Origin: Verrucomicrobiota bacterium
GTDB taxonomy: Bacteria; Verrucomicrobiota; Verrucomicrobiia; CAIQCK01
Direction: 5' to 3'
Assembly (NCBI GenBank): GCA_016235595.1
Contig: JACRJX010000008.1
Coordinates: forward strand, 475,115 to 539,114
DNA: 64,000 nucleotides
The position numbers and the translations under genes are program-made. Below the pieces are notes generated by a model, which did no database searches, was not told the DNA's origin, and was given only the letters and a program-made list of their open reading frames with translations. Of this stretch, positions 23,884-32,869 are shown piece after piece (the first letter of the stretch is position 1; each line of letters starts with the position of its first letter).

Positions 23884-24552
23884 ATGAAAACATGGTTTGG
23901 TCTCTGGCTGGCAGTGGTGGCGATGGCGACGCCGGTGTGGGCGCAGTCCACACAAACGGCGCCGTTCAAGACTGCGCACTGGCGCTGCCAGATCACCGCC
24001 AGCGGCATGACGATCCCTTCCGAGACATGGTTTCGCGCGCCGGGCCGGTTCCGCACCGTGATCAACGTCGGGGGCCACGAGATGGTCAGTCTCATCAACG
24101 GCAACGATGTTTACTTCTTCCCATCGGGCTCCTTCATTGGCATGAAGCTCGACCGTGCCGCCGCCCGCCAGATGACCGGGGGTGTCGAAAGCGACGAGCT
24201 CATCCAGCAGATGCAACGGTGGAAGAACACCGGCCGGAAGCTGGGTTCCGAGACACTCGCCGGCCGCGAGTGCGATATTTTTGAAATCAACGAAACCGTC
24301 AACGGCGAGGCCACCAAGGGCAAAGTCTGGCTCTGGAAGAAGAACAGTTTCCCGCTGCGCGCGACGCTGCAAATTGGCAGCCTTGCCGCCGAGATGAAGA
24401 TGGGCGATGTGGAACTGGATGTCCCGGTGGCCGATGAGTTGTTTCAGGTGCCGCCCAACATGCAGTTTCAGGACATGGGTGGGTTGATGAAGCTCTTGCC
24501 GGACCTGCAACAGCTCCAGCAAATACCCGGTCTGTCGGGAAAGAAACCATGA
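23884..24552 (+). CDS. Secreted LolA-like/DUF4412-type protein
   Basis: The 222-residue protein has a signal peptide (MKTWFGLWLAVVAMATPVWA) and a GAGGAG ribosome site eight bases before the ATG. The mature part is a run of beta strands with the pattern of the LolA/LolB-like half-barrel: AHWRCQITASGMTIPSETWF, RFRTVINVGGHEMVSLI, a CDIFEI strand, and GKVWLWKKNSFPLRATLQ near residue 150. Such folds bind lipid or hydrophobic ligands in the periplasm. It ends in a Met/Gln/Leu-rich helix. It lies 13 bases before the next gene and probably shares a transcript with it. Fold-level assignment only. Confidence 0.65.
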   Translation: MKTWFGLWLAVVAMATPVWAQSTQTAPFKTAHWRCQITASGMTIPSETWFRAPGRFRTVINVGGHEMVSLINGNDVYFFPSGSFIGMKLDRAAARQMTGGVESDELIQQMQRWKNTGRKLGSETLAGRECDIFEINETVNGEATKGKVWLWKKNSFPLRATLQIGSLAAEMKMGDVELDVPVADELFQVPPNMQFQDMGGLMKLLPDLQQLQQIPGLSGKKP

Positions 24553-24565
24553 GGACCGCCAGCGC

Positions 24566-26287
24566 GTGAACCCGAGGCGAATATTGCGGATGGCATTCTG
24601 TCTTGCCCTGCTGATAGGGGCGCTGCCCGCCACTCGCGCCGCCACGCCTTGGACGCAGGCGGAACTGCGCCGGTTCGCGCGCGACCTCGGCGATTACGTG
24701 ATCGCCCACCATATCCAGCGCAACCCGAAGTCGCCGCAGAATGGCATGGTCTGCAAGTGGTATCGCCCGCGCGACGGCTGCTGGGTGGTGGATACCGGAC
24801 GCAACATGCTCAGCGACGGCGCGTGGTTTGCCGACGCGCTCTGCCTTTACTATCGCGCCACGCGCGAGCCGTGGGCGCTCGGCGTCCTGCGGAAATACCC
24901 GCTGCCGTTCTACGAGCGAGTCATCACCGGCAGCGATCAGCTTTTCGGCGTCAGCAAGGGCATCTGCCCGTTGTGGTGGAGTGATGGCGACGCCGTGACG
25001 CGCGACGGTGGCGCGGTCAAGGGGTTCTCGAAACCGCCGCGCATGACCAGCAACGCGCTGGCGCTGGACCTCGGCGCGATGCTGATGAGCGCAGGCATGC
25101 TGGGCGGCGACGTCGAGACTGCGGTCGCCGCCACCTGTCTGCTTCGCGGCGACCGGGCGTGCTACGATGATCCCACCGTGCCGTTGCCGCTGGGCGTTGC
25201 CGTCGCGATGCTCGCCAACGACGAGACGCTCCAGGCGCGTTGCCTGTCGCTGATGCCGTGGCAGAGCTACGACGGCCCCGCCGGCGCGCTTTCTTCCAGC
25301 CGAACCAACAGCGTATCGGCCGCGCTGGAGGAGGCGATGATCAACTACCGGATGCACGTGCTCACACAACCATCGCAGCCGCTCAGCGCGGACTTCGCCA
25401 AGAACTTCATCGCGACGGTTTTCACGACACTGCGGCTCGCCGATCTCTGGCACGACACCGGCGTGCGTCAGGCCGGTTTGACGCCTTTTGACGATGCATC
25501 GCTGACGATCGGCGAGAAGCTCGCGTATTACCGTTCCGACAAACCTGCGCTGCCGTTCGGGCCGCGTCACGGTCCGATGCTGCTCTGCGGCGCGGCCATT
25601 GCGCTGCAACTGATGGATGCATTCCCCTCCGCGTGGGAGGGCTGGTATCGTCAGAACCACGCCGCCGACGCGCGGGTGAGTGAGAGGTTTGCTGAGTTGC
25701 CGGTGCTGGCCAAGAGCGGCGCGGTTGAGATGGCGTGGAACGCGTCGAGCCTGCTGGTTCGCGCACACAGGCCCTTGAAGCTGATGTTCGCCTCCATCAC
25801 ATCCGGCGACGATGCGTGCGCAACGGTGTCCCTCAACGCCACCGGCCGTGCGACGGCCATCAACGGAGACCACGTTCCGCTGCGCGTCGTCACCACGCCG
25901 AGGCCCGATGGCAGCGTGGAACTGGTAGTTCCTTTCACCATGGCGAAATCGCAGAAGCGATGGCTGAACGCCGGCGAAGACAGCCGCTGGGTGGCGCGGT
26001 TCAACGACGGGACACCGTGCGGCCTGATGTTCCTGAGCCGGCCGGAAACGGTGCGCGCCCGGCTGGCACTGGAGATTGACGAGGGTTTGCTCTACTGGCA
26101 GAAGGTCTTCAGCGACAAGGGCTGCGTGCCGGCCGGCATCGCCACCGGCAAATCCTCCGCGCGCGCCGACGAGCTCAGCGACGCGGCTGGTTATGCGTTC
26201 CTCATTGCGGCGATTGGCGAATACTCCGTCTGGCTCAACGGCCAGCGCGACTGGGAACTGGCGCTGAAGGTCCAGGCGAAGCCGTAG
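24566..26287 (+). CDS. Secreted protein of unknown function, alpha/alpha-toroid-like
   Basis: The 573-residue protein starts at GTG 24566 with a signal peptide (RILRMAFCLALLIGALPATRA). Much of it (residues 30-350) consists of predicted helices with repeating small-residue and aromatic positions (MLSDGAWFADALCLYYRAT, then NALALDLGAMLMSAGML). This resembles the helical toroid seen in glycoside hydrolases and polysaccharide lyases, and the C-terminal third is beta-rich (LMFASITSGDDACATVSLN). I see no catalytic motif I can name. It follows the LolA-like gene by 13 bases. An exported carbohydrate-active or binding role is a guess from the fold and neighbours. Confidence 0.5.
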   Translation: MNPRRILRMAFCLALLIGALPATRAATPWTQAELRRFARDLGDYVIAHHIQRNPKSPQNGMVCKWYRPRDGCWVVDTGRNMLSDGAWFADALCLYYRATREPWALGVLRKYPLPFYERVITGSDQLFGVSKGICPLWWSDGDAVTRDGGAVKGFSKPPRMTSNALALDLGAMLMSAGMLGGDVETAVAATCLLRGDRACYDDPTVPLPLGVAVAMLANDETLQARCLSLMPWQSYDGPAGALSSSRTNSVSAALEEAMINYRMHVLTQPSQPLSADFAKNFIATVFTTLRLADLWHDTGVRQAGLTPFDDASLTIGEKLAYYRSDKPALPFGPRHGPMLLCGAAIALQLMDAFPSAWEGWYRQNHAADARVSERFAELPVLAKSGAVEMAWNASSLLVRAHRPLKLMFASITSGDDACATVSLNATGRATAINGDHVPLRVVTTPRPDGSVELVVPFTMAKSQKRWLNAGEDSRWVARFNDGTPCGLMFLSRPETVRARLALEIDEGLLYWQKVFSDKGCVPAGIATGKSSARADELSDAAGYAFLIAAIGEYSVWLNGQRDWELALKVQAKP

Positions 26288-26309
26288 CCCGGAGCGGGTG
26301 CGGGTGTTG

Positions 26310-27809
26310 CTACGGCTCCGGCGGAACGCCGGCTTGCTCATCACCGCTCGCGGCTGGCGCATGTTCGTCGAGAAACTTCCTCAGTTCCGCCGCCGTCTTG
26401 CCGCCGAAACCAGGCACCGACGCAAGCTCCTCGACCGTCGCGGCGCGCAGGCGTTTTACAGAACCGAAGGTTTGCAGCAACAACTGCTTTCGTTTTCCGC
26501 CGATGCCGGGGAAATCGTCGAGGATGCTTTCGGCGATGCGCTGTTTGCGGAGCTGGAAGTGATACTTCTGCGCAAACCGGTGTGCCTCGTCGCGGATGCG
26601 CCGGACCAGCCGTAGCGCGGGCGAGTTGTCCGGCAGCCGGACCGGCTCGGTTCGGTCGGGCAGAAAAATCTCCTCGTGCTCCTTTGCCAAACCGAACACC
26701 GGCAGCGACGGCAGGCCGAGCTGGATGAGCGCGGCGCGTGCGTAGTCGAGCTGGCCCTTGCCGCCATCAATCAATACCGCGTCCGGCAACGCGCCGCCTT
26801 CGTCGAGGATGCGCCGGTAACGGCGGCCGACGATCTCGCGGATGCTGGCGAAGTCGTCCGTGCCTTCGACGGTCTTGATGCGGAAGTGGCGGTAGTTGTC
26901 CTTGTCGGGACGGGCGTCCTTGAAACGCACCATGGAGCCGACGCTGTATGTGCCGCTGATGTGGCTGATATCGAAGCCCTCGATGACGCGCGGCGGCGAC
27001 GGGAGGCCAAGCACACCGCGCAATTCCACCAGCTCGGCTTCAGGTTCAATCCCTCCCGGCAGCTCGCGCGCAAACTTCCGCGTCTTCACTGAGACGGTAT
27101 CCTGCAGGCCTTCCAGCATGTCGCGCAGTTCGGCGGCCTTCTCGAACTCCAGCGCTGTGGCGGCTGCCTGCATCTCCTGTTCGATCTCGGCCAGATGCTC
27201 CTTGTGCTGGCCTTCCAGGAATCCGCATGCCTGTTCGACGCGCTGGCGGTATTGCTCCTGCGTGCAATCGCTCAGCCGCGCCGGGACCTGATAGCTGGAG
27301 TATTTCAGCTCGCGCTCCGTCGGCGCGCCGCGGCCGAACGTCAGCACGCCGTATTTCTTCCGCATGAAGCTGACGGTCTTGCGCAGCGCCGTTGCGTGGA
27401 CATACGGGCCGAAATAGCGCGCGCCGTCGTCCTTCTTCAGCCGCGCGAACCGGAACCGCGGCCATTCCTCGCGTGGGTCCACCTTCACCAGCAGGAACCG
27501 TTTGTCGTCGCGGAAGCTGACGTTGTAGCGCGGCTTGAACTCCTTGATGAGCTTGCCTTCGAGCAGCAGTGCCTCCGGCTCGTTGTGGACGACGTGAAAC
27601 TCGAACGCCTCGATGGAATCCACCAACGCCTTGAATTTCCGGTCCCACGTCTGGTTGCGCGACGGCTGGAAATATTGCCGCAGCCGCCGGCGCAGGTTGG
27701 ATGCCTTGCCGACGTAGATCACCTTGCCAAGCCGGTCGCGGAAGATATAGACGCCCGGTTTGCCCGGGACGTCGGCCAGTCGGGCCTTGAGTTGGTCGGA
27801 AGCTGCCAT
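26310..27809 (-). CDS. uvrC: Excinuclease ABC subunit C (UvrC)
   Basis: The 499-residue protein has all UvrC modules in order: GIY-YIG nuclease (residues 12-90, GVYIFRDRLGKVIYVGK), a UVR helix pair (about 195-235, FEKAAELRDML), the RNase H-like endonuclease (FDISHISG at about 270, DGGKGQ, DEAHRFA) and two C-terminal helix-hairpin-helix motifs (FPGIGGKRKQLL and VPGFGGKTAAELRKF). It makes the 3' and 5' incisions during nucleotide excision repair with UvrA and UvrB. It is about 100 residues shorter than the E. coli enzyme because the linker between UVR and endonuclease is short; key residues are present. It follows murJ by six bases and is likely cotranscribed. Confidence 0.97.
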   Translation of the reverse strand: MAASDQLKARLADVPGKPGVYIFRDRLGKVIYVGKASNLRRRLRQYFQPSRNQTWDRKFKALVDSIEAFEFHVVHNEPEALLLEGKLIKEFKPRYNVSFRDDKRFLLVKVDPREEWPRFRFARLKKDDGARYFGPYVHATALRKTVSFMRKKYGVLTFGRGAPTERELKYSSYQVPARLSDCTQEQYRQRVEQACGFLEGQHKEHLAEIEQEMQAAATALEFEKAAELRDMLEGLQDTVSVKTRKFARELPGGIEPEAELVELRGVLGLPSPPRVIEGFDISHISGTYSVGSMVRFKDARPDKDNYRHFRIKTVEGTDDFASIREIVGRRYRRILDEGGALPDAVLIDGGKGQLDYARAALIQLGLPSLPVFGLAKEHEEIFLPDRTEPVRLPDNSPALRLVRRIRDEAHRFAQKYHFQLRKQRIAESILDDFPGIGGKRKQLLLQTFGSVKRLRAATVEELASVPGFGGKTAAELRKFLDEHAPAASGDEQAGVPPEP

Positions 27810-27815
27810 GGCGCC

Positions 27816-29354
27816 TCAACCGTGCCGGTAGCCGTGAAGGATGGCGCGCATTTCCTCGCGGGCCAGCACAAACGCCGCCACGAAATACACCGCGGCGCCC
27901 ACCGTGATCGGGCCGAACACCAGCGCGAGATTGTGCGCCAGCGTCGTGGGCGGCAGCCAGTCGGCCAGCCAATGGTGCGTGGCCCAACACGCCGCCGCCA
28001 TGATCAGCGCCGCGACGGTGACGCGCGCGGCGCCGGATGCCAGCAAGCGGCCGTGCAGCGTGCCGAGGCGACGGCGCAACAAGACAAAGAGGATGATCGA
28101 GTTCAGAATGGCCGAGAGCGAGTTGGCCAGCGCCAGCCCGCCTTCCTTCATCGGCCACATCAGGCAGAGTGAGAAAGCGAGGTTGGCCGCCATCGAACAG
28201 AGCGAGACGTACATCGGCGTCCGGGTGTCCTTCAACGCGTAGAACCCGCGCGCGAGGATGCTCGTGCCGGAGTAGAACGAAAGCCCGATCGCCGTGAACT
28301 GCAGCGCGAACGCGCAGTGCCCCGTGCTTTCGGCGTCGAACCGGCCGCGCTCGAACAGCAGCCGCACAATCGGCTCGCTCAGCACGATCAGGCCGACGGT
28401 TGCCGGCACGGTAATGACCATCAGAAATCGCAACGCGCGTCCGATTTCCAGGCGGAATTCCTCCATCGCGTTGCGGGCGGCGATGGCCGACAACGTCGGC
28501 AGCATGTAGGTGGCCAGCGACACGCTGAACACGCCCAGCGGCAGTTCCATCAACCGGTCGGCATTGTTGAGTGCCGCGGGCACGTAGTCGCCGACGAGGA
28601 AACCGAGCGTGCGCGCGACGATGACGTTGATCTGGTAGGCGACGACGCCAATGACGCTGGGCGTGATCAACCTTCCCACCTGCAACAAGATTTCGTCGCG
28701 CCAGTTCAGCGACCAGCGCGGACGCCAGCCTTCGCGCCAGAGCTGCGGCACCTGGTAGGCAAGCTGCACGACGCCGCCGAACAACACGCCGACAGCCAGA
28801 CCCATCACCTGCGAGTCGAGCGTCCGGCCAAACAGCGGGCAGAGGATGTAGACCGACCCGATGAGCACGATGTTCATCAGCACCGGCGAAAACGCCGGCA
28901 CAAAAAAGTGTCGCATCGAGTTGAGCACCCCCATCGCCAGCCCCGCCAGGCAGATGAAGATCATGTAAGGGAACATCGTCGCCGTCAGCCGCACGATGAG
29001 CTGTTGGCTTCCGCTCATGTCCAAAACGGCCAGCACGAGCAACAGGCCGCCGATGAACAGCACGGCGATGGCCACCAGGATGACAGAGACAGCCGAAGCC
29101 ACGGTATTCGCCGCGCGCCACGCAGCGTCCCGGCCTTCCTTGTGCAGGCGTTCTGTGAACACCGGCACGAACGCCGCGCTCAGCGCGCCCTCGCCGAGCA
29201 GACGGCGGAACAGGTTCGGAATCGTGAACGCGTAGAAGAACGCCGACGCTTCCAGTCCCTGCCCCATAAAGCTAGCGAAGATCATTTCGCGAACCAACCC
29301 CAGCACGCGGCTGGTCATCGTTGCCACGCCCACCGCGCCGGTGGATCGGACCAT
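27816..29354 (-). CDS. murJ: Lipid II flippase MurJ
   Basis: From the ATG at 29354 the protein has 512 residues and about 14 membrane helices. The N-terminus has the MurJ hallmark TMTSRVLGLVREMIFASFMG, and FRRLLGEGALSAAFVPVF follows. The MOP-superfamily exporter flips lipid II across the inner membrane during peptidoglycan synthesis. The frame extends 63 bases upstream to 29417, but that part encodes low-complexity TPSLHNSTTPPSS, arising from an octamer-repeat tract, so I prefer the later start. uvrC begins six bases after the stop. Confidence 0.95.
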   Translation of the reverse strand: MVRSTGAVGVATMTSRVLGLVREMIFASFMGQGLEASAFFYAFTIPNLFRRLLGEGALSAAFVPVFTERLHKEGRDAAWRAANTVASAVSVILVAIAVLFIGGLLLVLAVLDMSGSQQLIVRLTATMFPYMIFICLAGLAMGVLNSMRHFFVPAFSPVLMNIVLIGSVYILCPLFGRTLDSQVMGLAVGVLFGGVVQLAYQVPQLWREGWRPRWSLNWRDEILLQVGRLITPSVIGVVAYQINVIVARTLGFLVGDYVPAALNNADRLMELPLGVFSVSLATYMLPTLSAIAARNAMEEFRLEIGRALRFLMVITVPATVGLIVLSEPIVRLLFERGRFDAESTGHCAFALQFTAIGLSFYSGTSILARGFYALKDTRTPMYVSLCSMAANLAFSLCLMWPMKEGGLALANSLSAILNSIILFVLLRRRLGTLHGRLLASGAARVTVAALIMAAACWATHHWLADWLPPTTLAHNLALVFGPITVGAAVYFVAAFVLAREEMRAILHGYRHG

Positions 29355-29364
29355 GGAAGATGGC

Positions 29365-29463
29365 GGAGTGGTGGAGTTGTGGAGCGATGGAGTGGTGGGT
29401 TTGGCGGTTCTGTCCATTACTGCATCACTCCAAAACTCCGTGACTCCATGACTCCACTACTCC
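29365..29463. repeat. Pair of inverted octamer arrays upstream of murJ
   Basis: Bases 29365-29396 are four tandem octamers of the form GGAGTNNT (one GGAGC). Bases 29424-29463 are five octamers of the inverse form NNNACTCC. The two arrays face each other across 27 bases and can form a long imperfect hairpin. The tract lies between the DEAD-box gene stop and the MurJ start. Confidence 0.7.
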
Positions 29464-29479
29464 AATTTTCCAATGCTGT

Positions 29480-30661
29480 CTACCGCCGCCGCCGGCCTGT
29501 CATCCGCATCCGTTTTTCCGCTTCCGGGTCGAGCAGCGTCGTGTATTTGTAGGGGAAGCCGTCGAGCTTTACGCGCGGGACGCTCTGGCCGATGAAGAAC
29601 TCGATTGCGTGAACCTGTTTCTTGTCATCCGCGCTCATGATCGTGAACGCGTCGCCGGTGGCCAGCGCGCGGCCTGTACGGCCAATGCGGTGGACGTAAT
29701 CCTCGGCGTGTTGTGGCATGTCGTAGTTGATGACGTGGCTGACATTCGTGATATCCAGCCCGCGCGCGGCGATGTCGGTGGCGACCATGACCTCGTAACG
29801 GCCGTCGCGGAACCCGCGGAGCGCCTGTTCGCGCTCATTCTGCGTGCGGTTGGAATGCAGCACCGTCACCGCTTGGCCCACGCGATGGAGCATGGCTGCG
29901 ACGTGGTCGGCACGGTCCTTGGTGCGGCAGAAGACGAGCACGGAGTCAAACTCGGTGCGCTTCATCAACTCCAGCACCAGTTCGTCCCTCTGGTCGTCCG
30001 CCACGGGATAGAGGGCGTGCCGGATGGTCTCGGCGGGTGAGCGGCGGCGGCCGATCTCGATCGTTTCGGGATTCTTCAATGCCCACTGCGCCAGTGTCGC
30101 GATTTCCGGCGGAACGGTGGCCGAGAACAGCATCGTCTGCCGGTGGGTCGCGCAGCGGTCAATGATACGCTTCACGTCCGGCAAAAAGCCCATGTCCAAC
30201 ATCCGGTCGGCTTCGTCCAGGATCAGGAACTCTATATGATCCAGTTTGCAGCGGCCTTGCTCCATGTGATCAAGCAACCGGCCTGGCGTGGCCACGATGA
30301 TGTCCACGCCTTCGCGCAGCGCCTTCTCTTGTGCGCCGTAGCCGACGCCGCCGTAGATGACCGCTACGCGCAGATCGGTGAAGCGGCCGTAATCGCGGAA
30401 CGCCGTTTCCACCTGCGCCGCCAGTTCGCGCGTTGGCTCCAAGATCAGCGCGCGCAGTTTGCCGTGCTGGCCAAGCTTGGTCAGGATGGGCAGCGCGAAC
30501 GCCGCGGTTTTGCCCGTGCCGGTTTGCGCGCAGCCGATAATATCGCGGCCCGCGAGGACCAGCGGGATTGCGCGCAACTGGATTGGCGTCGGGTCTGTAT
30601 AGCCCGCCGCCTTGACGCCTTGAAGGGCGCCATGTGATAGACCGAGTTTTGAAAAAGGCAT
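29480..30661 (-). CDS. DEAD-box ATP-dependent RNA helicase (RhlE-like)
   Basis: The 393-residue protein has every core motif in order: Q motif (PTPIQ), I (AQTGTGKT), Ia (PTRELA), Ib (TPGR), II (DEAD), III (SAT), IV-V (ATDIAARGLDI) and VI (HRIGRTGR). It is a cytoplasmic RNA-unwinding ATPase. The short C-terminus without a long basic or S1/dbpA tail fits the RhlE branch, whose members act in ribosome assembly or RNA turnover. The C-terminal LDPEAEKRMRMTGRRRR is basic. It diverges from the CPBP protease gene at 30794. Confidence 0.95.
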   Translation of the reverse strand: MPFSKLGLSHGALQGVKAAGYTDPTPIQLRAIPLVLAGRDIIGCAQTGTGKTAAFALPILTKLGQHGKLRALILEPTRELAAQVETAFRDYGRFTDLRVAVIYGGVGYGAQEKALREGVDIIVATPGRLLDHMEQGRCKLDHIEFLILDEADRMLDMGFLPDVKRIIDRCATHRQTMLFSATVPPEIATLAQWALKNPETIEIGRRRSPAETIRHALYPVADDQRDELVLELMKRTEFDSVLVFCRTKDRADHVAAMLHRVGQAVTVLHSNRTQNEREQALRGFRDGRYEVMVATDIAARGLDITNVSHVINYDMPQHAEDYVHRIGRTGRALATGDAFTIMSADDKKQVHAIEFFIGQSVPRVKLDGFPYKYTTLLDPEAEKRMRMTGRRRR

Positions 30662-30793
30662 ACCGGGAAGATAGAGTAACGGAGACGGCAGGGACAGGCG
30701 AAAAACGTCAAGGATAGGCCCCCTCCACGTTTTGCGCCTCCTGCCCCACCTTTCCCGTTGCTTTCAAAAGCGGCGGCTTCCATATTCCGGGTG

Positions 30794-31513
30794 ATGGCAT
30801 TGGAACCGAAACCGTGGGGTTTGCGCGCGCTGGCATGGGTCAGCGGGACGATTCTTCTGTCCTGGTCGCTTGGCAATTTGGTGGCGCTGGCGGCGTACCA
30901 GATGCACTGGATCGCGAAAAGCGACCTCTTATTGGCCGAGGCGGTCGTGATGGGGTTCACCTTCGACGTGGCCGGCCTGATCTTCATCGGCGTCTATCTG
31001 CGGAAGCAGGGCGTGACGTTGGCTGACGCGTTCGGGCTGAAGCGCGGTCCGCTCGGCCCCGCCATGGGACGCGCCGTCCTGCTGTGCCTGCTGGTGGTTC
31101 CCGTTGTCTATGGAAGCATGTTCATCTGGCGGGAAGTGTTGTTGGCCTTTGGCATCGTGCCGAAGGAGCAGGATATTCTGAAGATGATTCGCGGCGCCAA
31201 GAACCCGCTGGTGCGCGGCTACCTCATGACGCTCGCGATCGCGGTGGCGCCGATATTTGAAGAAACATTCTTCCGTGGCTTCATGTATCCGGCGTTCAAG
31301 CACCGGCTCGGCACGGTCGGCGCACTGGCGGTGGTTTCACTCCTGTTCGCGTTGGTTCACCTCAACCTCAACGCTTTCTTGCCCGTGTTTGTGCTCGGCG
31401 CGATGTTGGGTCTGGCCTATGAAATCACCGGCACGATCCTCGTGCCCATCACCATCCACGTGCTGTTCAACACGGCCAACCTCATCCTCCTGCTGTTCGT
31501 GCCCAAACCGTGA
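30794..31513 (+). CDS. CPBP-family intramembrane metalloprotease
   Basis: From the ATG at 30794 the protein is 239 residues with about six to seven membrane helices. A TTG at 30758 would add 12 residues. It carries the family's three motifs: EETFFRGFMY (EExxxR), FALVHLN (histidine) and HVLFNTANL (HxxxN). CPBP/CAAX-type proteases are inner-membrane glutamate-type enzymes; bacterial members process peptides or serve immunity roles, and the substrate here is unknown. Its stop overlaps the thiL GTG by four bases (GTGA). Confidence 0.9.
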   Translation: MALEPKPWGLRALAWVSGTILLSWSLGNLVALAAYQMHWIAKSDLLLAEAVVMGFTFDVAGLIFIGVYLRKQGVTLADAFGLKRGPLGPAMGRAVLLCLLVVPVVYGSMFIWREVLLAFGIVPKEQDILKMIRGAKNPLVRGYLMTLAIAVAPIFEETFFRGFMYPAFKHRLGTVGALAVVSLLFALVHLNLNAFLPVFVLGAMLGLAYEITGTILVPITIHVLFNTANLILLLFVPKP

Positions 31514-32454
31514 AGACGACGCTCCGCCAACTCGGTGAGCGCGGCCTGATCGCGCTATTGAAGCGCCGGCTTCCGCGCGGGCGCGACGTGCGCATTGGCA
31601 TCGGCGACGACTGCGCCGCCGTGCAAATCGGCCGGGGCGCCGCCGGGCGGTTGTTGCTGCTCAAGACCGACGCTGTCGTCGAAGGCGTTCACTTCAACCG
31701 GCGCGCCACGCCGTTTCAGATCGGCTGGAAAGCGATGGCGCGTCCGCTGAGCGACTTCGCAGCGATGGCCGGCCGGCCGCGCTGGGCGCTCGTCACCGCC
31801 TCGTTGCGCGAGGAGATGCCGGTGCGGTTTGTCCGGGAGATCTATCGCGGGCTGGCGTCGGCGGCGGACAAGTTTGGCGTCACCATTGTTGGCGGCGAAA
31901 CCGTGCGGACACCGGACCGGTTCTGGTTGAGCGTCGCACTGGCTGGCGAGGTGGAGCCGCGCGCAATGAAGCTGCGGTCGGGCGCGCACGTCAACGATGC
32001 GATCTTCGTCACGGGTGCGCTGGGCGGTTCCATCGCCGGCAAACACCTGAAATTCACGCCGCGCATCGCCGAGGCCCAATGGCTGGCGAGGCAGGGTTGC
32101 GTGGGCGCGATGATTGACATCAGCGACGGCCTCGCGCGCGACCTCGGCCACATCTGTCGCGAGAGCGGCGTCAGCGCGTGTCTGGCGAAATCAGCGATTC
32201 CCATTGCACCGGCGGCCGGCGGCTCACTGCGGCGCGCGCTCCGTGACGGCGAGGATTTCGAACTCCTGTTCACCGTGCCATCGGCACGATCAGCAAAACT
32301 GAAGCGCGCCTGGTGCAAGAAGTTTCCGCGTCTGCGACTCAGCTTGATTGGGTTCATCCTCTGCGGCAAAGGCATTCGACTGGTGGATGACGCAGGCCAA
32401 TGGCAGGATCTCGATGAAGACGGCTACGACCACTTCCAAGCACATCACGCGTAG
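31510..32454 (+). CDS. thiL: Thiamine-monophosphate kinase
   Basis: The 314-residue protein starts at GTG 31510, coupled to the CPBP gene. It carries ThiL motifs: GIGDDCAAV (residues 29-37), KTDAVVEGVHF, a GGETVRTPD loop and DISDGLARDLGHI near residue 200. The enzyme phosphorylates thiamine monophosphate to thiamine diphosphate, with magnesium and ATP bound at the aspartate-rich sites. Length is typical of the family. The last 41 bases overlap the tsaE reading frame, so the four genes 30794-33525 form one tightly packed operon. Confidence 0.95.
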   Translation: MKTTLRQLGERGLIALLKRRLPRGRDVRIGIGDDCAAVQIGRGAAGRLLLLKTDAVVEGVHFNRRATPFQIGWKAMARPLSDFAAMAGRPRWALVTASLREEMPVRFVREIYRGLASAADKFGVTIVGGETVRTPDRFWLSVALAGEVEPRAMKLRSGAHVNDAIFVTGALGGSIAGKHLKFTPRIAEAQWLARQGCVGAMIDISDGLARDLGHICRESGVSACLAKSAIPIAPAAGGSLRRALRDGEDFELLFTVPSARSAKLKRAWCKKFPRLRLSLIGFILCGKGIRLVDDAGQWQDLDEDGYDHFQAHHA

Positions 32455-32869
32455 CGTCGAGGACACCCTTGCGCTGGGCGAACGGCTCGCGGCTTTGCTG
32501 CCAGCCGGCACGGTCGTGGCGCTCAGCGGCGATCTCGGCGCGGGCAAGACGGCGCTCACCAAAGGCGTTGCGCGCGGCCTCGGCGTGAGCGATACAATCA
32601 CCAGCCCGACGTTCGCGCTCGTTAATGAACACGACGCCCGCGACGGCCGGCGGTTGTATCACGTGGACCTCTATCGCCTGGACCGTCCGCAACAAGCCGT
32701 CGACATTGGCATTGAGGAGGAGCTCACGCCCGATGGCTGGACGATCATCGAGTGGGCGGAAAAACTCGGTGACGTGCTGCCAGCCAACGCAGTGCGCATC
32801 GATATCGAGATCGTCGGTGAAAACGAGCGACGGATCACCGTGCGGGGAGTGCGGAACCTGGAATCATGA
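32414..32869 (+). CDS. tsaE: tRNA threonylcarbamoyladenosine biosynthesis ATPase TsaE
   Basis: From the ATG at 32414 the protein is 151 residues; an upstream frame start at 32348 would sit deep inside thiL and is unlikely. It has the Walker A motif GDLGAGKTALTKG, the SPTFALVNEH switch segment, YHVDLYRL and IIEWAEKL. TsaE is the small ATPase that activates the TsaB-TsaD complex making t6A at position 37 of ANN-decoding tRNAs. The neighbour that overlaps it by four bases is TsaB, its partner, which supports the call. Confidence 0.95.
   Translation: MKTATTTSKHITRSVEDTLALGERLAALLPAGTVVALSGDLGAGKTALTKGVARGLGVSDTITSPTFALVNEHDARDGRRLYHVDLYRLDRPQQAVDIGIEEELTPDGWTIIEWAEKLGDVLPANAVRIDIEIVGENERRITVRGVRNLES

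Noticed and set aside
26290..26330. Inverted repeat CCGGAGC...GCTCCGG between two convergent genes as terminator
   Set aside because: The loop is about 19 bases, no T-run follows, and it lies partly in the uvrC 3' end.
24299..26362. 687-residue minus-strand frame opposite the 573-residue gene
   Set aside because: It has Arg/His-rich random composition; the plus-strand frame has a signal peptide and sensible residue patterns.
29355..29417. N-terminal extension of MurJ by 21 residues
   Set aside because: It encodes low-complexity sequence from the octamer repeat, and the ATG at 29354 fits MurJ N-termini better.
30740..30793. Promoter TTGCTT-17-CATATT before the CPBP gene
   Set aside because: The -35 matches only three of six, and the transcript would start almost at the ATG.
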